From Cladopsammia gracilis (taxonomy: Eukaryota > Cnidaria > Anthozoa > Scleractinia > Dendrophylliidae), in the NCBI GenBank assembly GCA_022457155.1, contig JAJGOT010000213.1, forward strand, positions 930,001-994,000: a stretch of DNA of 64,000 nt, written 5' to 3'. Both the position numbers and the translations under genes were made by a program. Shown here one piece after another: positions 1 through 13,400 of this stretch. The number at the start of each line of letters is the position of its first letter. Position 1 is the first letter of the stretch. The notes below the pieces were generated by a model that was not told where the DNA came from, made no database searches, and saw only the letters and a program-made list of their open reading frames with translations.

Positions 1-165
1 AAGTTTATTTTGTCCAAACCAGAATCTGATAATAAATTTTACAAAGTTTATTATTTAAGTATGTATGCCAGTATGATAGCTACAATATTTTGTAACCCCA
101 TTCTTCTAGCAGGTGAATCTCTCTTGTCTCCTATTTCTAATGCCCAAATCTCTCTTTTTTTTCAG

Positions 166-225
166 GAATGCAGAGCTCACAGAGCAAACAAGAAATCTTT
201 TAAGAAAGCCTTCATTTGATAACTG
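166..225 (+). CDS. PDE9A: PDE9A exon (first in window)
   Basis: Follows a pyrimidine tract and TTCAG; donor GTATGG at 226. Enters in phase 2 (one base completes the previous codon) and leaves with two bases of a Trp codon. It encodes a helix ending in PSFDNW, which matches PTFDVW just before the human catalytic domain. Confidence 0.88.
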
Positions 226-3059
226 GTATGGAGAGTTTGTGCCTCTAATGTTGTTATTCATCTGACTGTATGTTCACTGTTTAATTTCAAGAAATTCTGA
301 GATGAATTTTTTTCAAATTTGAAACTGTGTGTCAAGAAAAATGCTTACTACAAAACCCATGATAAGGAATAAAATTAAACAGCTATTGATAAGTAGTCAA
401 AACTAAACAGAAGAAAACAATGTAACTAACAGCATCTATTTGTCTAATTTCTATTTCACGGGTTATAGGAAACCACCCTAATTCAAGGTGCTTATTATAC
501 AGTATTACATGTATAACATTCATTCATTAATAATTCATTGGAAAAAAAATGTTTATTGAGTGTTAATCCGATACAGATTTCATCTCAATTGTTTCCTTCG
601 ATTTAAAATTAGCTTAAAATGATTTGTATACCCAAATAGCCAATAAAAACGAACATTGGATGCATTCGTGTCAAGTACAGTAGTTAGCAACATTCGCACC
701 CATGTTGTATCAGATCTACAGTCTCTTGCCTTTGACTTGTGGATGTAAATCTGACACAAAACAACCGCTTGTGCTATAAACACTACATACAGGGGCGGAT
801 CCAGGATTTTTCTTAGGAGGGGGTGCACCTTTAAGAAATGATGTAACTGAAGGGTGATGTAAACAAGAATACTAGTTATATTAGAAAGATGCAGATCATC
901 TCAGGAGGGGGTGTGCACCCCCTGCACCCCTCCCCTAGATCTGCCCCTGACATATTACATATTAGATATTCGACATGGATGTTTGTATTTTCAGGCAGTG
1001 GGAAGATGCTGAGATGCTGTATTTGCTTCAGCAGATGTATACAGATTTAAACTTGATAGAGAAATTTAACATCGAGGTAATATTAGTTTGTATTACCAAA
1101 TCTTTGGCAATATCAGAATCATACAAAGTAAAATTAAAAGGCAAAAATAATTGGTGTCTCTGTGACGCCATTGTCAAACTTTTTTATGAAATAACTTCCT
1201 TAGTCCTAAAACGTTTCCTTGGTACAATGTATGTGATGATGATTTGGCAAAACGCACAAATCCATATTTCAAGAGGCTTTATTTTCAGTGTGTCGAAGAA
1301 AAAAAAGTTCTCATAGGCTTAAAAACTTGTCAAAGTGTGGTCATTAATTGTAGCAGTTTTTAAAATAATAAGCCCATAAAAATCTTTAAAAAAATTATAA
1401 AGCAAAAAAGATTTATGTACTTGTATGCAACTAACATTTTCTATTTTCAACTTAACATGCATTGAGTTTTTCAATCATTACTTTTTAAAATAAAATGTTT
1501 ATCCACATTTTATTCAATTCCATAATATTCTTGCCTGTTTGTTTTGCAGTTACCCATTCTTCAAAACTTCTTGTTTGAGGTTTTCAGAAATTACAATGCA
1601 ACTCCTTTCCACAATTTTAGGCATGCATTCTGTGTAACACAAATGGTAAGAAAAGTCCAGATCGTTATTCTCAATCTGTCCATTAAGGGCCCCCCGTCCT
1701 TGTATTATTTGTGACGTCATCAATTTTTACGTCAAGAGATGTTGGGTTTTTTTTATGACCAACTTTCACAGGATGAAGAAATATTCCAAAGCGTGCTCAA
1801 ATTAGAGCGATCACCTAAATAGGGCTAGAGATACAAGAGAAACCCAGTAAATTTGACTGGCAAAATCGAAGAAAAATTTGGCCTTCCTAAGTGCCACTTC
1901 TTGTTAAATATTTTCATTTCTCCAGCGTTTGCATGAAAACTTTTCTTGTCAAACAACGTTTAATGAAAGGCCAGCAACAAGGGGAAAATAAACGAAAAAA
2001 TAGAGAGAAAAAGAGGACGAAAAAAAAGAAATAAAAAAGTTCAAACTGGTTTATCTTTCTCCCTGAAAAGAAAGGACGTTTAGTTTTCATGTTGCAAATA
2101 ACGTTTTGGCAAGTTTGATTGCAATTTTGCAAGACAGTGATTAAAAACGGCATTAGTAGCTTCAAACTGCCGTTTTTCACTAAAACTCTAGGAGTCAATG
2201 GGTTAATAGGTTACACAAGGCTCTATAAACAAGTCTAAGGCCCGGTGTAAAGTTCGACGTATGAATCAATTAGGAACGGCACTTTTGTATTTGGGTCGAC
2301 TCTGCCGTTCTATTCGACTGAGCTTGTCGAATAGAACGGCAAAAGATCGACTTCGATTCATACGTCGAACTTCACATGTGCCGAACCTAATGCATAATTT
2401 ATGTTAACGTATTTTTCAATATAACCGCGCTTCTGATTGGCTATTTAGTTGGTTTTCGCGCCTTTGCAGACAGAACTCACAGAAGCGTAACGACGGTTAC
2501 CAGCATTCACGTTGTAGATTTTTAGACTGAAACTGGACAGCTTAAATCGGTCTTCTAAAAAGTTGCTTTTCTTTATATCCATAAAGAAATCGTAAATTGT
2601 ATTGTGTATTTTAAAATTTATGGCATTACTTTATTTTGTCCAAATATCACGACACGATCTCCTTAGCTGTCTCCTTGCCATAACAGAACACAAAGCACAC
2701 TAAAATCAAAACAAGAATTTCTAGGCTTGGTGAATTTTACTTTTTTCGGTTTATTTCCCTATTTTAAGCGGTAAGGATGATATTTCTTTTCGCCACGAAT
2801 TAGGTTCTGCACATGTAAAGTTCGACCGTCTGAATCAACAGTCGAACTTAATAGTTTGGGTCGACCTAAATAGGTATTAGGTTCGGCACATGTAAAGTTC
2901 GACGTTTGAACCGGGCCTTTAAACTGGTTAACTAATTAGAGCTGTGATCATAGTTTAAAGGATACCATATGGCTTAACATTTTTGTAGGTTTTAATTTCT
3001 GCAGATGTTTTAAATTTGTAGTCCACAGAAATAAATCCCCTTAATACACCATAAATTCC

Positions 3060-3095
<36 letters not shown>

Positions 3096-6000
3096 CTTTC
3101 GCGCATGTCACGCAAACGTTAAAAGCCCATGAAATATCAACAGGAACGTACCCAACGCAAACTTTTTTCCACTTTATAGAATGGAACCAGGTGGTGTGCG
3201 TGCTAAGACCGCGATGTCTGTTGGGTAGAATTGTAATTCGAGCCAGTACCCAAACGGGCGCTAACATGTAAACATCTCACATCTAGCTTGTTGGTGAGAG
3301 TTCTGGTGAACGCGCTCGAAGGTCGGAAAAAAAAAACGTAAATCTTCCCGATTTTGTCTTTTGTTCGGTTAATTTTACTAATGGGAATTAACACATTGTT
3401 GCCTTTTTTAAAACGATGTACCTAGCGAGTTTCTCTTCGCGATTTTTCGGGACAAACAGCGGCTGTCGATGCCTCATGCTGGTTGCACAAAGCGCTCGCT
3501 GTATGGGACATTCAGAAGGTTACTAGATATTTTGCCAGTCGTAGCGATACTTTTAAAATAGATGTCCGAAACATTGAAATGTTTCTTCCTTAGGTACTTG
3601 GAAGTTGTAACTAAGTTTATCGACCTTCTGAATGAGTTCAAAATAACTCCTGTTTTCATCTTCGATGGCTCTCCGCTGCCAGCAAAACATGCTGAAAACG
3701 ACCGTAGGAAAAGGTATGTATCATTAAAGTTTATCTTTATATTAAATAATAAATAAGAATCATGTGTCTTCCTTTTTCGCTTTTTCCTTTACCCCACCCC
3801 TAGGGCAAATTCGTTTTTCTGTCGTTAGTTTTAAGAAGATTGACTGCCATTCAAGAAATTTGTGATATATATATTTGTCCACATCGGTGTTATTATTAAC
3901 TTAACTTCTGCATTTTCCTTTGAAGAGTCAGAGAGGAACAAGCAAGAAAAGCCGAGGCCCTTGAGGAACAGGGAAAAACATCAGAGGCGAGAAAGGTCAG
4001 GGCACAATCGGCTCCGTAATATACAGTGGCATTTGCTGAAGTTATGGGCTTGATCAAGGTAATCACATTGTTTGAATGTATAGTGTATCCCTTTTAAAGC
4101 TCTAAGGCGAATAGCATATTTTTTCCTTTTCCAAACTGATAAATACAAACTCTGCCCAAACTCTGCTATTCATCAGGAGAGAGTATTTCCTAAATCATAT
4201 CAGCATTTAAATAGAAATGAGTTTAAAACAAAATATTTTTATTATTTTGCAGCTCTCAGTGCATTGATTAATATGGCACATGTTCCAAGACTGCATGCAC
4301 TCAGATAAAAAATACAAAAGTTATGGGGGTGATCAACTACATCATAAATAGGAGGGGGCACAATTTTATGCTTTTATTGAGAAGATCATTACAAGACAAT
4401 TTTGGTGACAAAAATTCATACAAATCCACCAAATACTGGCCAAGTTGACATCATGTGCCAAAGGGCACTCTTACTGGCTTAAAGGGTTATTTATATTGAC
4501 CTCAGCTTTCGGATGTATAAAATTTGTGAGCTTTATTAGCATATAATTCCATTCTTGTCTAGGTTTGTTGAGAAAGAGGTATTGAATATGTTGTTGCACC
4601 CTACGAGGCTGATCCCCAAATTGCTCATCTGCTTGACAAGGAATTAGCAGATTTTTCTATATCTGAAGATCTGACTTGCTAGCCTATGGTTGCTCAAAGG
4701 TATCACACTTATTTTTTGTTTTTACAAAGCTAACTTTCTCTTTTTTGTTGCTGATCATGTTTCTTTGTTAGGGACAGACCATTATTTTTTTTTGACGGGA
4801 AGGGGGGTTGGAAAATTTTCACATGCAACCATTTTTTTTTATATGCGACACTTTCTGCAAACAATTTGTTTGTGTCCCCATCCAACCGCCATACTTTCAG
4901 CAAACAATTTTTTCTTTATTTTTTGCTTGCATACTATTTATTTGTGTTTATAGCCTCTGCAAACAATTTACATGTATTTCAAAATTTTCCAACCCCCTGT
5001 CAAAAAAATAATGGTCCGTCCCTTACTTCTTGTTTTCTAGGAGTTTTAAATTTTGCTGTTAATGTGGAAAACAAAAACTGACTTTAATAACACAACAAAA
5101 AAAATAAATGTATTTATAGTGTTTTTGAGCTAACACGAAGTCTTACTATTGACATTGGGGTTTTTACGTATTTAGACTGTATTCTATGCATATAAGTCCC
5201 TCAGACTGTCCTGTGTTTTCTTTTGCTAGGTTCTTTTCAAGCTGGATCGTAATGGTGGGGCAGATATGTTAGAGTTATCAAAGGTTCTGAATCACCTCCA
5301 GATAGAATTAAGTTTTCAGACCATGTGCATTGTGGCTGGATGCGATGATTTGAATCATATTCAGGGTATCGGAGTAAAGCGGGCAAATGAGATTGTTTCA
5401 AATAATGATCATGAAGACATCCCCTCAAAGAATCCATATGCACCACCTGGTTACATTAGTGACCTCCACAGAGTTAAATCAATGTTTAGGCATCAAACAG
5501 TTTTCAATATCATTGAAAACTGCTTGACGCCACTCAATCCCTGTTCAAATGCTGATTTGAATGCTGACTTGGAAGCTTGTGGCCAATATCCTTTACATCA
5601 TCATCATCATCATCACCATAGTGTTTTATGCATTGTTAAGCACCATGAACAATTAGTGAAGAACTGCACTGCATAAATGTAGACTCTGAGTTAACCACAA
5701 CAGTGCATCTCTTGAGAGTAGTTAAATATTTCTTTTATATTAAATATACTTCAGGCTATCACATAAGAATATTTTATTAGGAAAAAAAATTTCTGCTAGA
5801 AATTACCAAGTAATCAGGGGTTTCAATAAGAATTGAAGTAGGTGACTGGCCAAGGTATAATAGGCGACTGTGACAGATAAGGGGTCATAAGGTCCCATCC
5901 CACCAGGGGGGTCTGGGGCATGCCCCTCAGAAAATTTTGACATCTAGAGCCTCAGAAATGCAATTTCCAGCATTCTGAGCATGAAATTGAGTGAAATGTA

Positions 6001-7404
6001 AGACAGTTACAGTTTCAGTAACCAGAGGTGAGATGCGAAGTAGGCGGCGGTACACCACCGGTAGCCAGCTTCTATTGAAACCCCTGGGTAATGTTATATA
6101 CATGTAAGTTAACATGATTGTGTCTATTTGATGTTATAGTAAAAATTAAAATTATTGCTTGACATAAATATTGTGTTGAAATAAAGGATTGTTTATTGAT
6201 TTGATTGGAACAGTGATCAGCATATTATAAAATCCCCTCAAAATATCAGTGTACAATCATGCACATGGATTATGGGAATTGAGAACCTGATCACCTTCAA
6301 CATGAGTTGTCTGTGGAAGTTGAATAAAAATTCACAGCACTATGGCTATGTGAACTGTAGTGACACCAGCAAGTTGAATAAACATGTGCATTTATGATTT
6401 TTGGGATTTTTACAGGGGTTATCTTGTCATGAAGGCCTGTTCTTCTTCCTGGTCTCCCTACATTGCTTATGGTATTTGCAGCGAATTTGTTGCTACATCT
6501 TGAATATCCATGTTTTGTGAATAAATTTTGCATCGCGTGAAATCGTGAAGAGTGTTCTCCGAGCCCTAGTAAGAAGCAAAATTAACTTTTAATTAAAAAG
6601 AAAGGATTGGGGCACCATACGTTTCATAAAAAAGGTAAATCTTTTGAGTTGACGATTAACAAATTCAAGTATGTCAAGGCGACGTTATCATCCTATTCAC
6701 GCAACAAAAGCAAAAATATGCATGATTTCATTTTGCCCAAACAGCGTAAAACCAGTGGTGCATACTGGTGCATCATGTTTTCTATACGGGAAAATGACTT
6801 AACTTTTTAAATTTTGATTTATTATGGTAAGCACCGGTCCTCGAATGGCGCGATGGAACAATAACTATGACATACTAAATTGGGCGAGAAGCAGCGAAAT
6901 TTACCTTGTCTGGCAATTGCCGAAATTTATGACTAAAGAATTCAGTGACCCCCATTTTTCTTTCCGTAGATCACTTCCTTTCCTAATTTTCTCCATTTTA
7001 ACAAAAAACAGAAAAAATCTGTACGTGAGAAGTTACAAATATTTCGCCTTTTCTGCTCTCGTGCGACCAAAGTTTTCTTCGAATGTGGACGGGCAAGACT
7101 AATATGTTTTCTTTTTCAAGGCCTATTCTTCCTCAATGAACGACATCAGATGCAAAAGTTTACGTAATAGACTTAGTTGTGTTGAATTAAGTACGTTTAC
7201 CTGATCTAAATTTCACTAAAGTAGTTTCTGTTATTGTTAATAGTTGTTAGCTAAGATCGTCTTTAAATAACGAAAGCTTCTTAAAACGCATGGTCTTCAA
7301 TGCGCCTTATCTCGAAAACGAGCACGGTGACCCCCCACTTTTTTGGTCATTTTGGCAATAGTTGATCTTCACCTTACTGCATGGCAAGTTTTAAAAAAAT
7401 CTGT

Positions 7405-7437
<33 letters not shown>

Positions 7438-10400
7438 ACTATTAATTTTTATGCTAAAATTTACTGAAATTACCACTCATCGCCTATTCGTTATTACAGA
7501 CAATTTTGGCAATTAAACAAACTCAGTAAACATACTTTATGTCATTAAGTGCCGTTTAAATGAATCAATTATATTCTAGCAGTTTTATATTTCGAGAAAT
7601 CGTCTTGTTGTTTTACACAAATCCAAGCAGAAAAACCTCTTAGCTGCAAATATTTAATCCCGCAAACCTCTCAAATTAACCAATCCACAAAATAAAACTA
7701 CCACAAAAATTTCATACAGCGTTCAAACAGAATTCATTTCAAAGGTTATGTTCATTCCTCCAGATGTATAGCAGTGATATGGCTCACACAAATTCCCACT
7801 AAGGTGCAAAATTTTTTGTCACGTTCTTGTGATGTCAACGTCGAGCCATTAAGTTCCGTTGAAATAGAACACTTATATTCTAACAGTTTTATATTTCGTC
7901 AGATCCAGTTATCTTTCACAGATCCCTCCAGAAAAACCTCTTAATTGCAAATATTTAATCCCACAAACCTCCCAAAATAGCCCATCTATAAAAAAAACTC
8001 CCATAAAAATATTATTCAGCGTCAAACTAAAAAGTTATTCTCAAGTTCTTGTGATGTCCACTTCTGGCCATTAAGTTCCGTTGTAATAAAACACATTCTA
8101 ACAGTTTTATATTTCGTCAAATTCAGTTATTATCTTTCACAAATCCCTCCAGAAAACCCTCTTATTTGCAAATATTTGATCCCGCAAACCCCCCAAAATA
8201 GCCCATCTATAAAATAAAACTCCCACAAAAATATCATTCAGCGCTCAAACTAAAGTCATTTCAAGGGTTCAGGGTTATTTTCATTCCTCCAGATGTATGG
8301 CCTGATATGGCTGACGCAAATTCCAACCAAGGTGCAAGATTGCGATGTTTTAGTGATGTTAACGTCGGCATTGTGTCATGACTTGGACCATCCTGGATAC
8401 AATAATGCTTACCAGGTGTGTGGATCTCACAACTATTCTAAAGATATCCTTTAAATCTAAGAGTGTTCAAAATCAAAATCATAAAAAATCCCAAATTTTA
8501 TTTTGTTATTAAAATACTGAAAAACAAACCGCACCACAGGACAGTACTGCTCAATAGCTTTCATTTGAATGGTCACACTTCAGGATTTCATCCACAGACT
8601 CAAAAGTTAGAACCACTTTATACAGCATAATAAACAGCACCACAGGAAAGTACTGCTCAGTACCTTTCATTTGAATGGTCACACTCTAGGATTTCATCCC
8701 CAGACTCAAAAGTTAGAAACACCTTGTACAGCATAATAAACAGCACCACAGGAAAGTATTGCTCAGTAGCTTTTATTTGAATGGTTGCAGTTTAGGATTT
8801 CATCCACTTTAGGATTTCATCCACAGACTCAAAAGTTAGAACCACCTTGTACAGCATAATAAACAACACCATAGGAAAGTACTGCTCAGTAGCTTTCATT
8901 TGAATGGTCACACTTTAGGATTTTATCGCAGACTCAAAAGTTAGAACCACTTTGTACAGCATAATAAACAGCACCACAGGAAAGTACTGCTGAGTAGCTT
9001 TCATTTGAATGGTCACACTTTAGGATATTATCACAGACTCAAAAGTTAGAACCACTTTGTACAGCATTATAAACGGTACCACAGGAAAGTACTGCTCAGT
9101 AGCTTTCATTTGAATGGTCACACTTTAGGATTTCATCCACAGACTTAAAAGTTAGAACCAACTTGCACAGTGTAATAAACAGCACCACAGGTAAGTACTG
9201 CTCAGTAGCTTTCATTTGAAGCTCAAAAGTTAGAACTATACATCGCATAAATGAAGGTTTCTTTCTTATTTTTTTACCATAAAGCAGCTCGGACAGGGCT
9301 CGAAATTAAAAAAAAAGTTCAGCCGCCATTTTGCGACTAAATACGAAAATCAAGTCGCAAGTTCATAAATTTTAGTCGCAAAACTAAGTTACCACAATTA
9401 GTTAATAAATAGCTTTGACTAACAAATGATAAACAAAACAAGACTTGATTTTATTACTTCAACAGCTTTCATGTTAGCTAATGATGACTGTGTACAGAAC
9501 GAAACATGTAATACTATAAACTTGGCCGCCACAATCGTAACGATCAAGACATTTTTCTCGATCTTAAAACTAGTGTTTAATCCCATTCAACTCAAAATTA
9601 TATGTTTGGTGAAATTAAAAGATTTCCAGCTTCAAGAAAAGATACAATCTTGGAACATCTCCACTAAAACATCCGTCATCGTTGCGAAATTGATGATACT
9701 TTGGCCGATTCTACTGGCCGCGAACGGCCACGGTTTAACAAACCAAAATATGAGCCTGCAATACATATGAAAAAGAAACCGTTGCAATGGCGGCCGATCG
9801 AGGGAACGGCGTTGCGTACGTAACACTGCGGGTAAATTAGGTACAATTTTACCCTATATTTTCAAATTCAGTTCTACGATAATCAAGGCACACAAAAACA
9901 TATTTTTTCACTTCTTTATTTATTTCGGCAAAAATAGTGGCAAGTAGCGACTAGTAGCCTTTTTATTTCGTTATTGGCCAAGGCGAAAACTACTCGCAAA
10001 TTTGCGACTCCTCCGGAAGTAGCTGGAAGTTTTAGTCGCAAACACAAATATTAAGTCGCAAATGCGACTGTATTGGTCGCAATTTCGAGCCCTGCCGGCC
10101 GGTCCGAGGCTCGGAGTATTACCACTCACCCCTGGGAAGGATTGTTACGTTCTTCCCCTCGCCGTTTTGCTAAGTTTCTGTTACAAAAGTTTGAAAGTGT
10201 TTTGCTGTAGGTTCAGGCTTTTAACATTTAGCAGTTTGGTTGGAATTCATGTTTGTCAATCGTCTTTCATTTAGGTGAACGCCAGAACAGAGCTTGCCAT
10301 AAGATACAACGACATCTCACCACTTGAAAACCATCACTGTGCTGTGGCATTTGACATCATATCACAGGTAAGGAAAGTACTGCTCAGAGGCTTTTATGCG

Positions 10401-13400
10401 CGAAATCTTTGCGGGTAGTAGGACTTGTTTCCTGGCGTTTCCTATACGCTTGCCTAGTGTAAAGGCGCGTTCACAGGACAAACCGACCCATTCGGTATCC
10501 GCATAAATTTCCTTTAAATTTAAAAACTATATACGGCACACAGTTTACACAGTTTGTGTGGGTTGCCTGTGGTGTAACACTCTCGTTACTCCTTGTAGCT
10601 TTGGGTTGGCTTAAGGCTGGTTCTCATATAATCGTCCCGGTCGTCCGAGTCGTTTCAAAAGTTTTTTTTCCAAACGACTCAGACGATCGGGACGACTCAA
10701 GCGATCTGGGTTCTCATATGATCGCCCCGGTCGTCTCGAACGTCAATAGCGCGGTCGTAAACTGGGTCCGACTACATGTTTTGGGCAATAATACTGCATT
10801 CTGGGGTAATCCCGGTCGCCTGAGAGTAGTTCTCATATGATCGTCCCCTATTTTTCACGATCGTCCCAGTCGTCCGGATAGAACACAGTTCTGTTCAAGC
10901 GTCCCAGTCGTCCTGGTCGTTTGCGATCGTCCCGCGTCGTCTCAGAAGTGTTTTCATATAATCGTCCCGATCGTCCGTGCACTTTTTGAAACGACTCGGA
11001 CGTCCGGGACGATTATATGAGAACCAGCCTTTAGTAATCACAGCTTAGCTGTCCTTTTTTTTTTCTCCTTACAGCCTCACTGCGACATTCTCAAGAATGT
11101 TAGCAGAGACGTTTTCAGGACATTTCGTGAAGGAATGATAAAGTAAGTTCTTCAGAGCAACAATTTCAGTTTTACATTGACAGCTCTACAATACGTAACT
11201 CTGTATACTATTTGTAACGTCGCAAGGCATGTGTCATGTCTTTTAACGATCTCATCAGCGTTTTCTGGCAAGTTGAAGTTAAAAAAATGCGTTATTTAAC
11301 ACAAAAGTTGAAGAGAGTTCAAACTAATTAATCCTTTAATTCCCAAGAGTGCCACAAAATTAAAATTCAAGAAAAATCTAAAATTTCGTTTTGTAAAACA
11401 TTGAAAAACAAACGGTACTATGCAAAAGTACTGCCAAAGAGGTTTCATTTGAATGGTCACACCATAAGATTTCATCCACAGACTTAAAAGTTATGATAAT
11501 TAATGGTACCATGCAAAAGTACTGCTGAAGACTGGTTTCATATGAATGGTCACACCATAGGATTTCATCAACAGACTCACAAGTTAGAACAAATGGTACC
11601 ATGCAAAAGTACTGCTGAAGAGGTTTCATTTAAATGGTCACACCACAGGATTTTGTCCACAGAATCAAAAGTTATAACAAATGGTACCATGCAAAAGTAC
11701 TGCTGAAGAGGTTTCATTTAAATGGTCACACCACAGGATTTTGTTCACAGAATCAAAAGTTAGAACAAATGGTACCATACAAAAGTACTGCTGAAGAGGT
11801 TTAATTTGAATGGTCACACCATAGGATTTCATCAACAGACTCAAAAGTTAGAACAAATGGTACCATGCAAAAGTACTGCTGAAGAGGTTTCATTTAAATG
11901 GTCACACCATAGGATTTCTTCCACAGATTCAAAAGTTAGAACTACATTACATGTCTCCATTGAATATGGCTGTGAAAGGGTTAAGGGCTTGTCAGAATCA
12001 AAGAAAGCGCATCAGAGATAGCAGTCAAACTGAGGCGTAAAATCTTTATTACATTGTAACCTGCGAATGCAGCCACCTCTCATTGCTTGCTGTTGCTAGG
12101 GGCGACACGTAGTCGGGCCATTACGAAGAATTCATTATGTAAGATATCTTTTTTTTTCCAGATGTATTTTGTCCACTGATATGGCAAGACACAACGAAAT
12201 CCTGAACAAGTTTAAAGACATTCTGGCAGCTGGATTTAGCTTTGAAAACGAGGCTCATAAGTCTATGGTAAGACTTCACTGGGTTTCCCGTCAATGCTTG
12301 GGAATATTTCTAGGAATTGCTTTTACCAGGGTAAAAAAAAAAAGAGGGTGGCACAAGTGTAAATGCAGTTGAATGGCCCATAAGTGTGAAGGGACAACGG
12401 CGATGGGAACTCTGGGTAAACAGGGCGGGGATTTGAAGGGATAGAGGCAGAAACTGGGATTTTGGAAAGGCGGAAAAATAGGGCGAACCTTTGCTTTATT
12501 GTAGATATTTTACAACAGCAAATGCGCATCGAGACAGGATCTGTCAAGAAGGAGGCGAAAAGAGGGAAGTAAGTGGTAATTGAAGCTGGAAGCTCAGTTC
12601 CTCATGCGCCCACCCTCCACCCCGAGAAATAAAAAAAGTGGAAGCACAATTGAGGAGGCGTTTAGCAGAGTTATCTAACTGAGGGAAGTGTTCCGTGTCG
12701 AGATTTGTCATTAGCCTGTCTCTGTGAAGGTATGTTCAATTCTTCCTTTTGTTTCCAGTTAATGCAGATCATGATCAAGGTATCAGATGTATCAAATGAA
12801 GCGCGGCCGATGGAAGTTGCTGAACCCTGGTTAGACTGCCTGCTACAAGAGTTTTTTATCCAGGTAAGTGTTTAGCATTCAAAGCTTTTTATTCCGGTAG
12901 CTTACTAAACCCGTCATACGCATACAGCGCCACGAACCGAACGGAATTCACGGGAAAAAAGCATGCTTTCGGTGCATTGCGCAAGAAAAAAATGCAACCG
13001 GTGCAAGCGCGGGAAAAAATGCAACTGGCGCCAAGCGCAGGAAAAAATGCAACTGGCGCCAAGCGCGGGAAAAAATGCAACTGGCGCCAAGCGCGGGAAA
13101 AAATGCAACTGGCGCCAAGCGCGGGAAAAAATGCAACTGGTGCCAAGCACGGGAAAAATGCAACTTGTGCGAAGCGCGAAATCCCGGCAGCCTTGAATTA
13201 AAACTTTAATCACAGAACATTTTACAACTTTTTACTGAAGCATTACAAATCTTTTACTTCTAATATTTATTTTGCTTAGAGTGATGTGGAAAAGCTTGAG
13301 GGATTACCAGTAGCACCATTTATGGACAGAGACAAGGTAATTTCACCCGTTATTTTGCATTGAACATACAATGAAAAGGCTTGGGCCTTAAAATTGAAGT

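Larger units (their letters stand above)
3381..5676 (+). pseudogene. EXO1/XPG-family 5' nuclease pseudogene with introns
   Basis: Starts ATGGGAATTAAC ([12 protein letters not shown]), the conserved start of the XPG N domain. Recognisable exons lie near 3381-3510, 3593-3715, 3926-4058, 4563-4699 and 5230-5676. Family landmarks follow in order: [48 protein letters not shown], and [18 protein letters not shown], i.e. the acidic metal ligands and the helix-hairpin-helix. It is broken by in-frame stops at 3423 (TAG), 4017 (TAA) and 4569 (TGA) and by a one-base deletion near 4670. Introns are kept, so it is not a processed copy. The catalytic residues are intact, so decay looks recent. It may be transposon cargo or a captured host fragment. 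Confidence 0.8.
3066..7433. mobile_element. 4.37 kb inverted-repeat transposon with TTAA target duplication, carrying a nuclease pseudogene
   Basis: The left end reads GGACGTTCGCGCCCA and the right end is its exact reverse complement, TGGGCGCGAACGTCC. TTAA abuts each end (3062-3065 and 7434-7437), the target used by piggyBac and Kolobok elements. It lies inside the 6.6 kb intron of the PDE9A gene. It contains the EXO1/XPG-like pseudogene and two younger MITEs (4771-5023, 5815-6086). No transposase was recognised, so this copy is presumed non-autonomous or decayed. Confidence 0.72.

Noticed and set aside
3381..5676. Calling the nuclease a working EXO1 gene
   Set aside because: Three in-frame stops and one frameshift within conserved exons rule out a normal product from this copy.
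9426..9826. 114-codon plus and 64-codon minus frames in the hAT-like element
   Set aside because: No transposase motif (no BED finger, no hAT C-terminal block); likely chance frames in non-autonomous DNA.
12889..13213. Several frames giving repeated [11 protein letters not shown] or [11 protein letters not shown] peptides
   Set aside because: They are translations of the 28 bp minisatellite; the same happens at 48078-48748.
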